DNA of 36,189 bases from Halomonas saccharevitans (GCF_900116405.1 NZ_FPAQ01000035.1:1-36189), one strand, 5' to 3'; counted from the first letter of the stretch, positions 6,838 through 15,834 are shown. Numbers and translations are program-made. The notes: a model not told the origin generated them from the letters alone.

Positions 6838-7881
6838 TCAGGCGTTGATAACGGTCAGGATGGTGTAGGGGGCCTCGCAGGCGTGACGCTCGTCACGCTC
6901 GTCCACGCTGCCGAGCCCCAGGTGGCGGTCGTTGTCGTAGGCGACGAACAGGCGGTCGTGATCGAGCACGGCCAGACCCTCGGCCTTGTGCTCGAACTCC
7001 AGCGGGTCGCCCTGCGGGGTGGTCACCAGCCGCGGGGTCTCACCGGCGCGGAACTCCTCGAGGCTCAGCTCCCAGAGATAGCCGCCGATCTGCTCTTCCC
7101 CATCCTGCTCGGTCTCGAAGCTGGTCAGCAGGTAGAGCCGGGCGTGGTAGGGGTCGTACTCGAGGCTCGAGAGCCCGCACTCGAAGCGCACGCCCTCGTG
7201 ATGGCCCGGGTCGAAGGCGAAGAACTCGCGCATCTCGTCGAGGAACTCGAGGTTGCCGCTCTCGCTGATCTGGTAGTGCGCGCCCACCACGCGACTGACG
7301 TAGGCGAAGTCGTCATGGGCGTTGCCCTGCTCGCGGATGCCGAACAGCAGCAGGCCGTCGCCGCGCTCGCCGGGAATCGCCGCGAGCCCCTCGATCTTGT
7401 AGTAGGGAAAACCGATGGCGCCGCTGAGCTTGCCGCGCAACTCCAGCGAGCCCTCCACTCCGTCGCGGGGATCGGGATCAACCACCTGCACCTTGTCGGG
7501 CTCGCCCAGCGGCCAAATCAGCAGGTGGTTGTAGTCGTTGAGCGCGTGGCTCTCGTCGTCGATGCGATCGAAGCCGGTGGTGGCCAGCACATGGCGGCCA
7601 TCGGCGGTGAGGGCGAAATCCTCGTACTTCTCGGCCTGCTTGATCAGCGGCTGAGTGTAGTAGTCGAGGCGGGTGTCGTCGGGGCCCTGATCGTCGATCG
7701 GCAGGGCGAAGCAGGCGGAGCGCGCCTCGCCGGGAATCGGCTTGTCGCTGGCCATCAGCAGCCGCTTGCCGTCGAAGGCCACCGCCGAGACCTCGGCGTT
7801 CACCAGCCTGCCCTTTTCATCCCGAAGGCCTGCGGGAAAACAGTGAATGGTGCCCTGCTGCCGAATGCTCGCCTTGACCAT
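6838..7881 (-). CDS. Cytosolic protein of unknown function, probable beta-propeller
   Basis: I do not recognise a named family with certainty. The protein has repeated short beta-strand/turn units of the type seen in beta-propellers (VAFDGKRLLMASD, FALTADGRHVLATTG, YKIEGLAAIPGERGDGLLLFG, AEGLAVLDHDRLFVAYDND). It is acidic and has no signal peptide or membrane segment. The start is chosen at ATG 7881, which gives 347 residues, because a full AGGAGG lies 7 nt upstream; an in-frame ATG 33 nt further upstream lacks one. It resembles DUF3616-like sequences loosely. It has no operon partner: the tRNA is downstream and the divergent PRC-barrel gene is upstream. Confidence 0.7.
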   Translation of the reverse strand: MVKASIRQQGTIHCFPAGLRDEKGRLVNAEVSAVAFDGKRLLMASDKPIPGEARSACFALPIDDQGPDDTRLDYYTQPLIKQAEKYEDFALTADGRHVLATTGFDRIDDESHALNDYNHLLIWPLGEPDKVQVVDPDPRDGVEGSLELRGKLSGAIGFPYYKIEGLAAIPGERGDGLLLFGIREQGNAHDDFAYVSRVVGAHYQISESGNLEFLDEMREFFAFDPGHHEGVRFECGLSSLEYDPYHARLYLLTSFETEQDGEEQIGGYLWELSLEEFRAGETPRLVTTPQGDPLEFEHKAEGLAVLDHDRLFVAYDNDRHLGLGSVDERDERHACEAPYTILTVINA

Positions 7882-8147
7882 GAGCACGCCTCCTCTCGTG
7901 AATATGTTCCTCACCCTAATGGGCCAAGGCCCACCGCGATAGGGCGCGAGCCGTAACAGTCCGTTACCGCACGGCAGTGAACCCGCACGGCTTCACACCG
8001 TACAAAGGGGGTACGGCGTGACGGCACGCCGCAGAACCTGGCTAAGCTACTCAGTGGACCCGTAGCCACGGGCCTGACGCCAGGTTCCTGCCGACGGGAG
8101 CCTGATGCGAACCGCCTGCGAAAGAAGCCTGTACAAGGAGAGATCAC
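7882..8147. other. Divergent intergenic region with a CCGTAC/GTACGG dyad
   Basis: No gene is seen here. CCGTAC (7998-8003) and GTACGG (8011-8016) form a short inverted repeat roughly midway between two divergent starts, a possible operator. No promoter can be assigned with confidence. Confidence 0.25.
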
Positions 8148-8711
8148 ATGATTCACGGAAAGCCCCTGCATCACGCCATCCATAGCGCCACCCTCGGCGC
8201 CCTGCTCGCCGGCAGCCTCGCGCTGTCCGCCGGTGCCATGGCCGCGCCCCAGGGCCTCTACTCCGCCGACGAGCTGATGGATGCCGATGTCTATTCCACC
8301 GCCGGCACCGCGCAGATCGGCGAGGTCGAGGACATCCTGCTCGACAACGACATGACGGTGCGCGCCCTGGTCGTCGATACCGGCAGCCTGCTCGATCTCA
8401 AGGGTAACCAGCAATTCGTGGTCGAGGCCGGCAAGTTCACCGTCGAGACCCACAACGGCAACAGCCTCGAAGAGATCGAGTATCAGGTGAACGTCGACCT
8501 GAGCGAGGCGGAACTGGTTCAGCAGCCGGCCTACACCAATGACTGGTGGCAGAACGCCCGCCAGGGCGCCCAGCAGGCCTGGGAGAACACCAAGGAGGGC
8601 GCCGCCAGCGCCTGGGAAAGCACCCAGGAGGGTGCGTCACGCGCCCTGGATCGCATCGGCCAGGCGCTGGAGAATGTCGGCGAGAAGACCCAGGACGCCG
8701 CCAACCAGTAA
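8148..8711 (+). CDS. Periplasmic PRC-barrel domain protein with an amphipathic C-terminal tail
   Basis: This 187-residue protein starts with a signal peptide (hydrophobic residues 15-28, likely cut after AMA near residue 32). It continues with a PRC-barrel-like domain at about 35-115: LYSADELMDADVYSTAG, then IGEVEDILLDNDMTVRALVVD. The tail (about 125-187) contains near-repeats AWENTKEGAASAWESTQEGAS, which predict an amphipathic helix like those of stress-related or envelope-contact proteins. PRC-barrels bind RNA or protein partners in other families; the exported forms are poorly characterised. AAGGAGAG gives a good ribosome-binding site. A strong terminator follows, so it is monocistronic. 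Confidence 0.8.
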   Translation: MIHGKPLHHAIHSATLGALLAGSLALSAGAMAAPQGLYSADELMDADVYSTAGTAQIGEVEDILLDNDMTVRALVVDTGSLLDLKGNQQFVVEAGKFTVETHNGNSLEEIEYQVNVDLSEAELVQQPAYTNDWWQNARQGAQQAWENTKEGAASAWESTQEGASRALDRIGQALENVGEKTQDAANQ

Positions 8712-8751
8712 TCACACCCCTGCCTCGCCGGAGCGCAGCAAGGCAGTAAGA

Positions 8752-8784
8752 AAGACGGGCCCGATCTTGGATCGGGCCCGTCTT
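8752..8784. terminator. Strong bidirectional-type hairpin after the PRC-barrel gene
   Basis: AAGACGGGCCCGATC (8752-8766) pairs perfectly with GATCGGGCCCGTCTT (8770-8784) around TTG. The A-rich and T-rich stem ends suit intrinsic termination in either direction. Confidence 0.85.
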
Positions 8785-8864
8785 ATTGATGATACCCCCG
8801 CCCCGCTGTTGCACGATCCGCAACTCGACGTTTCATGAGAAAGGGCATCAAATGAGGATCATTC

Positions 8865-8902
8865 TTCATTAGAATTCCTTGCCATTGATAATCACTATCA
8901 TT
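8865..8902 (+). promoter_or_regulatory. Fur box overlapping the promoter of the TonB-dependent receptor
   Basis: ATTGATAATCACTATCATT (8884-8902) is close to the Fur 7-1-7 consensus GATAAT-x-ATTATC type. It covers GATAAT (8887-8892), a -10 candidate, 16 bp after a possible -35 TTCATT (8865-8870). Iron-loaded Fur would block this promoter. AAGGAG follows and the start codon is at 8914. Confidence 0.8.
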
Positions 8903-8913
8903 CAAGGAGTCCC

Positions 8914-11076
8914 ATGCCCTCTCTCGCCCCCCATGCCCTGTCCCGCGCCGTGGCGCTGGCCGCCGCCTCCACCGCCCTGCCGGCCCTGGCTCAGGAAGCC
9001 GTCGACCTCGACAGTCTCGTGGTGACCGCCGCGGGCTTCGAGCAGGCCATGAGCGAGGCGCCGGCCAGCATCTCGGTGATCTCCCGCGAGGAGCTGGAGC
9101 AGAAGCGCGTGACGAGCCTCGCCGACGCGCTGCGCGGCGTGGAGGGGGTCGATGTGGGCGGCCAGGTCGGCAAGACCGGCGGGCGCAACATTCGCATTCG
9201 CGGCCTGCCCAGCGACTACACCCTGATCCTGATCGACGGCCGCCGCCAGAATACCGCCGGCAGCGTCACCCCCAACGGCTTCGGCGAGACCGCCACCAGC
9301 TTCTTTCCGCCGGTGTCGAGCATCGAGCGCATCGAGGTGATCCGCGGACCGATGTCGACCCTCTACGGCTCCGACGCCATGGGCGGCGTGATCAACATCA
9401 TCACCCGCAAGGTCGGCCGCGAATGGGGCGGCTCGGTAGAGGCCGAGACCACGCTCAACGAGCACGACGAGTATGGCGACAGCCGCGCCACCAGCCTCTA
9501 CGCCAGCGGGCCGCTGATCGAGGACACCCTGGGCCTGCAGGTGCGCGGGCGTTTCCATGACCGCGACGCCTCGCACCTGACCTACACCGAGGCGGATGGC
9601 ACCGAGGTGCCGGTCAGCCAGCGCGGCCCAAGCCCGGTGGAAGGCGACGTCTACAGCCTGGGCGCCAGGCTCAGCCTGACCCCGAACGCGGATAACGACC
9701 TGTGGCTCGATGCCGAGACCAGCCGCCAGCGCTACAACAACGATGAGGGACAACTCGGGACGCTGGACACCCCTGAAAACGGCATCAAAGGCTACTCCGA
9801 TGAACTGCGTTTCGAGCGGAACCAGCTGACCCTCGGTCATACTGGGCGCTTCGATGCAGGAACCTGGGAATCCAGCCTGATGCACAATGTGACCGAGACG
9901 GAAGGCCGCACCATTCCGGATGTTACCGAAACCAACAGCGACGGTGACGTAACGGCATACTACGGCTTCGGCGAGATACATCCGACGCTGCCTCATCGGC
10001 CGCGGATTGGCTCCGAACGTGAGCTGGAGACGACGAATACGGTTCTGGACAGCAAGTTCGTGATGCCGCTGGGCGATCACGTCACGACCGTCGGCGGCCA
10101 GTGGATGGATTCCGAGCTGACCGATGGCCTGGCCACCGAGGAGTTCGCCCAGACCACCTGGGCGCTGTTCGCCGAGGACGAGTGGTGGTTCACCGACGAC
10201 TGGGGGCTGACCCTGGGCGGGCGCTACGACCACCACGACGCCTTCGGCAGCCAGTTCAGCCCGCGCGGCTACCTGGTGTGGAACGCCACGCAGCAGTGGA
10301 CGCTCAAGGGCGGTATCAGCCGCGGCTACAAGACGCCTACGCTCAACGACCTGCACGCCGGCATCAACGGCGTGACCGGCCAGGGCACCGTGCTGACCAT
10401 CGGCAATCCCGGCCTGGAGCCGGAGACCAGCACCAGCAGCGAACTCTCCGCCCAGTTCGACAACGGCGACGGTTTCATGGCAAGCGCCACCCTCTTCCAT
10501 ACCCGCTTCGACGACAAGATCGCCGCCGGGCCGGATCTCGCGGTGAGCGGCGACCCGCTGATACCGGATGGCACCTACGCCCAGGACATCAACGTCGACG
10601 AGGCCGAGACCCAGGGCATCGAGCTGGCGACCCGCCTACAGCTGGCACCGGCCTGGCACCTGAGCGCCAACTACACCTATACCGACAGCGAGCAGAAGAG
10701 CGGCGAGCAGGCCGGCGAACCGCTGACCGACACCCCGGAGCACACCGTCAACGCCACGCTGCGCTGGCAGGCAAGCGACAGGCTCAGCACCTGGCTCTCA
10801 GGCGAGTATCGCAGCGAGCGCTATCGCAACCGCGAGCGGGTGCGCGGCGCCGCCTCCTTCGCCGACCTGGGCGACTTCGAGGCCTACGCGCTCTTCCACC
10901 TCGGGGGCAGCTATGCCCTGTCGAACAACGTGACGCTCAGCGCCACCGTCTACAACCTGCTCGACAAGGACTTCGTCGACTACCGCGCCTACGACGGCGG
11001 CAGCAAGTACGGCAACGCCTACGCCAACAGCGAGGAGGGCCGTCGGCTGTGGCTCTCGGCGCGCTACGCGTTCTGA
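8914..11076 (+). CDS. TonB-dependent outer-membrane receptor (ferric catecholate/siderophore type)
   Basis: This 720-residue protein has a signal peptide ending at ALA-QE (about residue 26). A plug domain (about 35-155) carries LDSLVVTAAG as the TonB-box region, NIRIRGLPSDYTLILIDGRR, and IERIEVIRGPMSTLYGSDAMGGVINIITR, typical of the FepA/CirA/IrgA class. A 22-strand-type barrel follows and ends in an aromatic Phe (SARYAF). It imports a ferric siderophore or similar ligand using TonB energy. The Fur box supports iron regulation. Residues about 279-374 (9748-10035) use A/T-ending codons far more than the rest, suggesting recombination of surface loops. No ABC importer or esterase is adjacent, so the ligand is not predictable. 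Confidence 0.92.
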   Translation: MPSLAPHALSRAVALAAASTALPALAQEAVDLDSLVVTAAGFEQAMSEAPASISVISREELEQKRVTSLADALRGVEGVDVGGQVGKTGGRNIRIRGLPSDYTLILIDGRRQNTAGSVTPNGFGETATSFFPPVSSIERIEVIRGPMSTLYGSDAMGGVINIITRKVGREWGGSVEAETTLNEHDEYGDSRATSLYASGPLIEDTLGLQVRGRFHDRDASHLTYTEADGTEVPVSQRGPSPVEGDVYSLGARLSLTPNADNDLWLDAETSRQRYNNDEGQLGTLDTPENGIKGYSDELRFERNQLTLGHTGRFDAGTWESSLMHNVTETEGRTIPDVTETNSDGDVTAYYGFGEIHPTLPHRPRIGSERELETTNTVLDSKFVMPLGDHVTTVGGQWMDSELTDGLATEEFAQTTWALFAEDEWWFTDDWGLTLGGRYDHHDAFGSQFSPRGYLVWNATQQWTLKGGISRGYKTPTLNDLHAGINGVTGQGTVLTIGNPGLEPETSTSSELSAQFDNGDGFMASATLFHTRFDDKIAAGPDLAVSGDPLIPDGTYAQDINVDEAETQGIELATRLQLAPAWHLSANYTYTDSEQKSGEQAGEPLTDTPEHTVNATLRWQASDRLSTWLSGEYRSERYRNRERVRGAASFADLGDFEAYALFHLGGSYALSNNVTLSATVYNLLDKDFVDYRAYDGGSKYGNAYANSEEGRRLWLSARYAF

Positions 11077-11112
11077 GCCGGGGTGAGCCACGCCTCGTCG
11101 CCCCGCACGCAT

Positions 11113-11134
11113 CGCCCCGGCCTCCGCCGGGGCG
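11113..11134 (+). terminator. GC-rich hairpin after the receptor gene
   Basis: CGCCCCGGC (11113-11121) pairs with GCCGGGGCG (11126-11134) around CTCC, about 37 bp after the stop codon. There is no clear T-run, so termination strength is uncertain. Confidence 0.55.
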
Positions 11135-11242
11135 GTGCGTTAACGAGATAAAATACCATCGGTTAATTATTTTCATCTAGCCATCCAGCTGGCACACTAC
11201 GCACTCGCTTCCCCATCTGTCTTTCCCGCCCCTCCTTCCGCC

Positions 11243-12169
11243 ATGGCCGCCGACATGCCCGATTTCGATGAACTGACCGCCTTCGACGACGTCATGGAGA
11301 CGGGCAGCCTGACCCGCAGCGCCCAGGCGCTGGGCGTGGCCAAGTCGACCCTGAGCCGGCGCATCAGCCAGCTGGAGACGCACCTCGGCCAGCCGCTGCT
11401 GCGCCGCCAGGCCAACCGGCTGATTCCCACCGAGGCGGGGCTTTTGTTCCACGACTACTGCCGCGACATGCTGGCGCTGGCCACGCGCAGCCGCGAGGCC
11501 CTGAACGAGCTCTCCGAGTCGATCAGCGGCCGCATCAGCCTGGAGGTCCACGGCGCCCTGGCGCGCTGCTGGCTGGCCCCGATCATCGATGCCTTCCTGG
11601 CGCGCCACCCGGATGTGGAGCTGTCCCTGCACGCGCGGGAGGTCGCGCCCCAGGTTCCCGACAGCCACCGCCTGCATGTCTGGCTGGGCCCCGTGCCGCC
11701 CTCGGAGCTCAAGGCAGAACCGCTCGGGCACCTGACCCGCGGCCTCTACGCCCACCCGGACTACCTGGCTCGCCACGGCGTGCCGCCTCACCCGCAGGCG
11801 CTCGCGCCACACGCCTGGATCGATCTGCTGGGCCACAGCCGACGCGGGCTCACGCTGCACCACGCCGAACAGGGCAGCGTGCACGTTCGCCCGCCGCGCT
11901 CGCGGCTGAGCGTCGATCTGACGCTGCTGCACGTCGATGCCATCGCCCGCGGGCGGGGCATCGGCCTGCTGCCCCACTGGCTGGCCGAGCAGCGCGAGGC
12001 TCACCACCCCGGCGAGCTGGTGCCCTGCCTGCCCGACTGGCAGGCGGCGCCGCTGCCGGTCACCCTGCTCTCGGCCTATGGCCACCAGCCGCGGCGGGTC
12101 GCCACCCTGCTCGAGGTCCTGCGCCAGGCGGTCCCCGAGGCCTGGCACGCCCCCACCCCGGCGAACTGA
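11243..12169 (+). CDS. LysR-type transcriptional regulator (possible regulator of the downstream efflux genes)
   Basis: This 308-residue protein has a standard LysR winged helix (about residues 5-65: FDDVMETGSLTRSAQALGVAKSTLSRRISQLE) and an effector-binding domain to the C-terminus. It is in the same direction as the aaeXAB-like genes, 327 bp upstream, whereas E. coli aaeR is divergent from its targets. A role as an aromatic-acid-sensing activator is therefore plausible but unproven. The chosen ATG has no recognisable Shine-Dalgarno; an alternative is the ATG four codons later. The AT-rich stretch at 11141-11178 probably contains its promoter. Confidence 0.85.
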   Translation: MAADMPDFDELTAFDDVMETGSLTRSAQALGVAKSTLSRRISQLETHLGQPLLRRQANRLIPTEAGLLFHDYCRDMLALATRSREALNELSESISGRISLEVHGALARCWLAPIIDAFLARHPDVELSLHAREVAPQVPDSHRLHVWLGPVPPSELKAEPLGHLTRGLYAHPDYLARHGVPPHPQALAPHAWIDLLGHSRRGLTLHHAEQGSVHVRPPRSRLSVDLTLLHVDAIARGRGIGLLPHWLAEQREAHHPGELVPCLPDWQAAPLPVTLLSAYGHQPRRVATLLEVLRQAVPEAWHAPTPAN

Positions 12170-12496
12170 GCCACCCGGCAGCGCTGAACGCGATCCGTTC
12201 TGGCTGTTCTTCGACAGTGCGGTCTACGCTCACAGGGCTGGCGTTTCGATCCTTGACCCTGCGAGTCGCACGCGTCGTCGGCGTCGCCGCAGGGCCTCTA
12301 TTCTCATGCGGTGCTCGAGCCCTGCGTGACGACCGATCGCGACGTCGCGCCGCCTTTTCATGAAGCGCAGGGCACTGCCCGGGTGTGCGCCGAGTCAGCC
12401 TTTGCTAGGATGGCCGCCCTTCATTAGCTTGCTATCTTTAACGGCCGGCTGTCACGACCATCCCTCACCACGACCTTCGGCGCGTCAGGAGCAGAC
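12170..12496. other. Gene-free spacer before the aaeXAB-like operon
   Basis: No convincing reading frame or hairpin is seen. A possible promoter TTGCTA (12402-12407), 17 bp, TAGCTT (12425-12430) precedes the small membrane protein gene by about 70 bp. It is weak, and I would treat it as provisional. Confidence 0.3.
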
Positions 12497-12715
12497 ATGG
12501 GCCTTCAGGAAATCGCCCTGGGCGGCATCTATCTCTCTCCCCTGCTGGCCTATGCCCTGCTGGGATTGCTGGTCGCGCTGATCCTGCGGGCGCTGCTGTA
12601 CCGGCTGCCGGGCACTTCACGCCCGTGGTTCGAGGCCTGGTTCGATACCGCCCTGTTCGTGATCTGCACCGCGGCCATCGCCTACCTCGCCGCCTTTACC
12701 GACGGAACGCTCTGA
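12497..12715 (+). CDS. aaeX: DUF1656 small inner-membrane protein (AaeX-like)
   Basis: This 72-residue protein has two hydrophobic helices (about 14-35 and 50-68) separated by RALLYRLPGTSRPWFEAWFDTA. This size and layout, and its place directly before an HlyD-type and a FUSC-type gene, match AaeX/DUF1656 proteins. AaeX is small and its exact role in the AaeAB pump is not settled. AGGAG lies about 7 nt before the start. The stop codon is one base from the next start, so the three genes form an operon. Confidence 0.85.
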   Translation: MGLQEIALGGIYLSPLLAYALLGLLVALILRALLYRLPGTSRPWFEAWFDTALFVICTAAIAYLAAFTDGTL

Positions 12716-12716
12716 T

Positions 12717-13580
12717 ATGCGCACCCTGCTTCGCAGCCTCGTGACCCTGGCCGTCGTGGCCGCGGCCATCGCCGCCGGCCTGTGGCTATGGCACTACTAC
12801 CTGTATACCCCCTGGACCCGGGACGGCCGCGTGCGGGCCGAGGTGATCACCATCGCCCCGGACGTCGCCGGGCGCGTCGACACCCTGGCGATCACCGACA
12901 ACCAGCGTGTCGAGGCGGGCGATACGCTGTTTGCCATCGACCCGACTCGCTATCGGGCGGCCGTGGCGACCCACCAGGCGGTGGTGGAACAGCGCCAGGC
13001 AGAGCTCGAGCTGAGCCGACACGAGGCCTCGCGACGCAACCGCTTGACCCGGCAGGCCATCAGCGCCGAGAGCCAGGAGTCGTCGCGCATCGACAGCCGC
13101 GTGGCCGCCGCCTCCCTGGCCCAGGCGCAGGCTGAGCTCGAGCGCGCCCGCATCGACCTGGCGCGCACCACGGTCAGGGCCCCCGCCGCGGGCCACGTGC
13201 TCAACCTGCAGCTGGCCGAGGGCAACTACGTCAACGCCGGCTCGCCGGTGATGGCGCTGGTCAAGGCCGACTCGTTCTACGTCACCGGCTATTTCGAAGA
13301 GACCAAGATCGACACGATCCGCGTGGGCGAGCCCGCCCGCATCACGCTGATGAGTGGGAATACCGAGCTTACCGGGCGTGTCGACAGCATCGGTCGCGCC
13401 ATCGCCGACACCAACACCGATCCCAACGCCCAGCTGCTGCCGCGGGTGCAGCCCAGCTTCAGCTGGGTGCGCCTCGCCCAGCGCATTCCGGTGCGCATCG
13501 CCCTCGATGACATCCCCGAGGGCATCACCCTGAGCGCCGGCATGACGGCCACGGTGCACATCCTCGAGCCCGCGGAGTAG
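12717..13580 (+). CDS. aaeA: HlyD-family periplasmic adaptor of an aromatic-acid efflux pump (AaeA-like)
   Basis: This 287-residue protein has one N-terminal membrane anchor (about residues 5-25). A split biotinyl-lipoyl domain (RVRAEVITIAPDVAGRVDTL and VRAPAAGHVLNLQLAEGNYVNAG) flanks a short alpha-helical hairpin (about 80-145), and a beta-barrel follows with YVTGYFEETKIDTIRVGEPA. Such adaptors link an inner-membrane exporter to an outer-membrane channel. E. coli AaeA is about 310 residues. It starts one base after aaeX and is followed by the FUSC permease after 6 nt. Substrates by analogy are hydroxylated aromatic acids; this is family knowledge, not shown here. Confidence 0.87.
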   Translation: MRTLLRSLVTLAVVAAAIAAGLWLWHYYLYTPWTRDGRVRAEVITIAPDVAGRVDTLAITDNQRVEAGDTLFAIDPTRYRAAVATHQAVVEQRQAELELSRHEASRRNRLTRQAISAESQESSRIDSRVAAASLAQAQAELERARIDLARTTVRAPAAGHVLNLQLAEGNYVNAGSPVMALVKADSFYVTGYFEETKIDTIRVGEPARITLMSGNTELTGRVDSIGRAIADTNTDPNAQLLPRVQPSFSWVRLAQRIPVRIALDDIPEGITLSAGMTATVHILEPAE

Positions 13581-13586
13581 GCGCGC

Positions 13587-15776
13587 ATGTCGCCCTGGTT
13601 CGAGGCCTACCTGACGCCGTCCGCGGCGTCGCTCAAGTTCGCTACCAAGGCGAGCCTGGCGATGCTGATGGCGCTCTATCTGGCGCTGTGGTTCGACCTG
13701 GAGCGACCCTATTGGGCGCTGATCTCGGCCGCCTTCCTGCAGATTCGCCCGATGAGCGGCATGGTGATCGAGAAGGGCCTGAGCCAGCTCGGCGGCACCC
13801 TGGTCGGCTGCCTGGCGGGCGTGGCGATCATGGCGCTGTTCGGCCAGGCCCCGTTGCCGGCGCTGACCCTGCTGACCCTGTGGATCATGTCCTGCACCTA
13901 CGCGAGCTCGCTGCATCGCGGCAATGCCGCCTACGGCTGCATCATGGGCGCCGTCACCGCGATGCTGATCGTGGTGATCGGCGCCAGCCGGCCCGACGGC
14001 ATCTTCGCCATCGCCGTGGCCCGGCTGTCGGAACTGGCTCTGGGGGCGCTCTGCGCCACCCTGGTCAGCTCGCTGCTGTGGCCCATTCGGGTTCGCGACC
14101 ATCTGGCCGAGCAGGCCGATCGCGTCGTCAATCAGGCCTTCCTGCATGGGGCCCAGCGCCTCGCGAGCAGCGCCGATCTCGGTGCGCTGCAGGAGAGCCT
14201 GACCGCCAGCCTAGAGCCGCTGACCCAGCTCGAGGCGGATAGCCAGGCCGCCTGCTTCGAGGGCCCGGAAGGCCCCGGCCGTCTTCGCGCCAGCCACGTG
14301 CTGACCCGACGCACGCTGCACCTGGTGGCGAGGCTCCACGCCCTGCAGCAGCTCCTCAAGCATGCGGGCACACGGCTGGACCCGCGGCTGCACCAGCTGG
14401 CTGCCGACCTTGCCGACGGCTTTCATGATGCGGCCAAGGAGTCGGGCGTGGCCCAGGCGCGCCGCCGCCTGCAGGCGCTGCGCCGACGGGCGATGGTCGA
14501 AGAGGAAGTGATAGAGGATGGAGTGGTCGAAGCAGGAGATATTGGCGAGGGAGAGACCGGCGAAGACGAAGCCGCCTCGCCGCTTGAGCGGCGCGTCATG
14601 CACGGCCTGCGCGAAGTCCTTGGCCATGCCCTGGTCATGCTCGATGCCCGCGAAGCGATCGCCCACCCCATCGACCGGCGCCTGCGCGCCGCGCCCCTGG
14701 CCTGGCATCGCGATCGGCTGGCCGCCGCGCTGAATGCCCTGCGCGCCGGGCTCGTGTTTCTGACCCTCGCCTCCTTCTGGATCGCCACCGGCTGGGACAA
14801 CGGCCAGGTGGCCATGCTGATGGGCACCCTGGGCTCGGCCTTCTTCGCCAGCCGCGACGACCCCGCCGCCGCGGCGTTGACGTTCGCCAAGGGCATGCTG
14901 GCGGCGGTGCCCTGCGCCTTCCTGTTCGGTCATGTGCTGCTGGCCCAGGCCAGCGGCTTCCCCCTGCTGGCGCTACTCCTGCTGCCCCCGCTGTTCCTGG
15001 GCCTGCTCGGCGCCGCCGACCCGCGGCTGATGGGCTACTGCCTCGCCTTCACCATCGGCAACATCCTGCTGACCATGCCCGGCAACGGCATGGACTTCTC
15101 CTTCGACGGCTTCCTCAATCGCGCCATCGCCGTGCTGGTGGGGCTGGGCACGGTGGTGGCGGGGTTCCGCATGATCCCCGGCCTCGGCCCTGGGCTGCGC
15201 AGGCGGCGGCTGGTCGGCGCCATCGCCCGCGACCTGCGCGCCCTGCCCACCTCGACGCTCCACGAGGCGGAGGGCCGCTTCATCGGCCACATGGCCGATC
15301 GCCTGCTACACCTGGCGCGCCACGACGACACCCTGCCCGAGGAGCGGCGCCATCTCTTCGCGCTGGGCCTGACCGGGCTGGACGTCGGCTATGCCTGCCT
15401 GCAGCTGCGACGCCGGCTCGACGACCTGCCGGGCACGCCGCTCGACCGAGCGCGCCGGGCCTTCTTCGCCGCCCTGGCGGACGCCTTCGCCGACAGCGCC
15501 CTGGGGCGCATGCCCATCGACGTGCGGCGCACCGGCGACGACCTGGTGGCGGCCCTCGACGACCAGCAGGCGCTGAGTGCCCACCATCGCATGATGATTG
15601 TCGGCCTGGTGGAGCGCCTCGACCTGGCGCTGGCGCAACAGGCCGAGCGGGCACGCGCCACGGCGCCCGCTGCCCTTGCGTCCATGAGCGTGACCGGGAA
15701 CGGGTCCACCACCGATAACGATCAGGAGAACGAAAGCGAGAACGAGCGCACGACCGAGCCGCCCAGGCCCGCCTGA
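13587..15776 (+). CDS. aaeB: FUSC-family inner-membrane efflux permease (AaeB-like)
   Basis: This 729-residue protein has the two-half FUSC layout: an N-terminal membrane bundle (about residues 15-170), a cytosolic helical region, a second membrane bundle (about 385-535) and a C-terminal cytosolic domain. FDLERPYWALISAAFLQIRPMSGMVIEKG is typical of the family. E. coli AaeB is about 655 residues. Part of the extra length is an acidic linker at about 302-331 (EEEVIEDGVVEAGDIGEGE), encoded by a purine-rich stretch. With AaeX and AaeA it should form a proton-driven exporter of aromatic carboxylates. The C-terminus is a polar, low-complexity tail rich in Glu, Asn and Thr. Confidence 0.88.
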   Translation: MSPWFEAYLTPSAASLKFATKASLAMLMALYLALWFDLERPYWALISAAFLQIRPMSGMVIEKGLSQLGGTLVGCLAGVAIMALFGQAPLPALTLLTLWIMSCTYASSLHRGNAAYGCIMGAVTAMLIVVIGASRPDGIFAIAVARLSELALGALCATLVSSLLWPIRVRDHLAEQADRVVNQAFLHGAQRLASSADLGALQESLTASLEPLTQLEADSQAACFEGPEGPGRLRASHVLTRRTLHLVARLHALQQLLKHAGTRLDPRLHQLAADLADGFHDAAKESGVAQARRRLQALRRRAMVEEEVIEDGVVEAGDIGEGETGEDEAASPLERRVMHGLREVLGHALVMLDAREAIAHPIDRRLRAAPLAWHRDRLAAALNALRAGLVFLTLASFWIATGWDNGQVAMLMGTLGSAFFASRDDPAAAALTFAKGMLAAVPCAFLFGHVLLAQASGFPLLALLLLPPLFLGLLGAADPRLMGYCLAFTIGNILLTMPGNGMDFSFDGFLNRAIAVLVGLGTVVAGFRMIPGLGPGLRRRRLVGAIARDLRALPTSTLHEAEGRFIGHMADRLLHLARHDDTLPEERRHLFALGLTGLDVGYACLQLRRRLDDLPGTPLDRARRAFFAALADAFADSALGRMPIDVRRTGDDLVAALDDQQALSAHHRMMIVGLVERLDLALAQQAERARATAPAALASMSVTGNGSTTDNDQENESENERTTEPPRPA

Positions 15777-15834
15777 ACCCGGCCGGCGGTGTCCTCCATC
15801 AGGAACCCGCCGGGCCGCGCGCAGTCTTTAGTCC

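Noticed and set aside
8902..10500. Long open frame on the minus strand opposite the TonB-dependent receptor
   Set aside because: It is a GC-skew shadow of a well-recognised gene. Its translation is low-complexity Ala/Gly/His/Val without domains or a ribosome-binding site.
12360..12581. 73-residue plus-strand frame overlapping the start of aaeX
   Set aside because: It overlaps a well-supported gene in another frame and lacks a ribosome-binding site.
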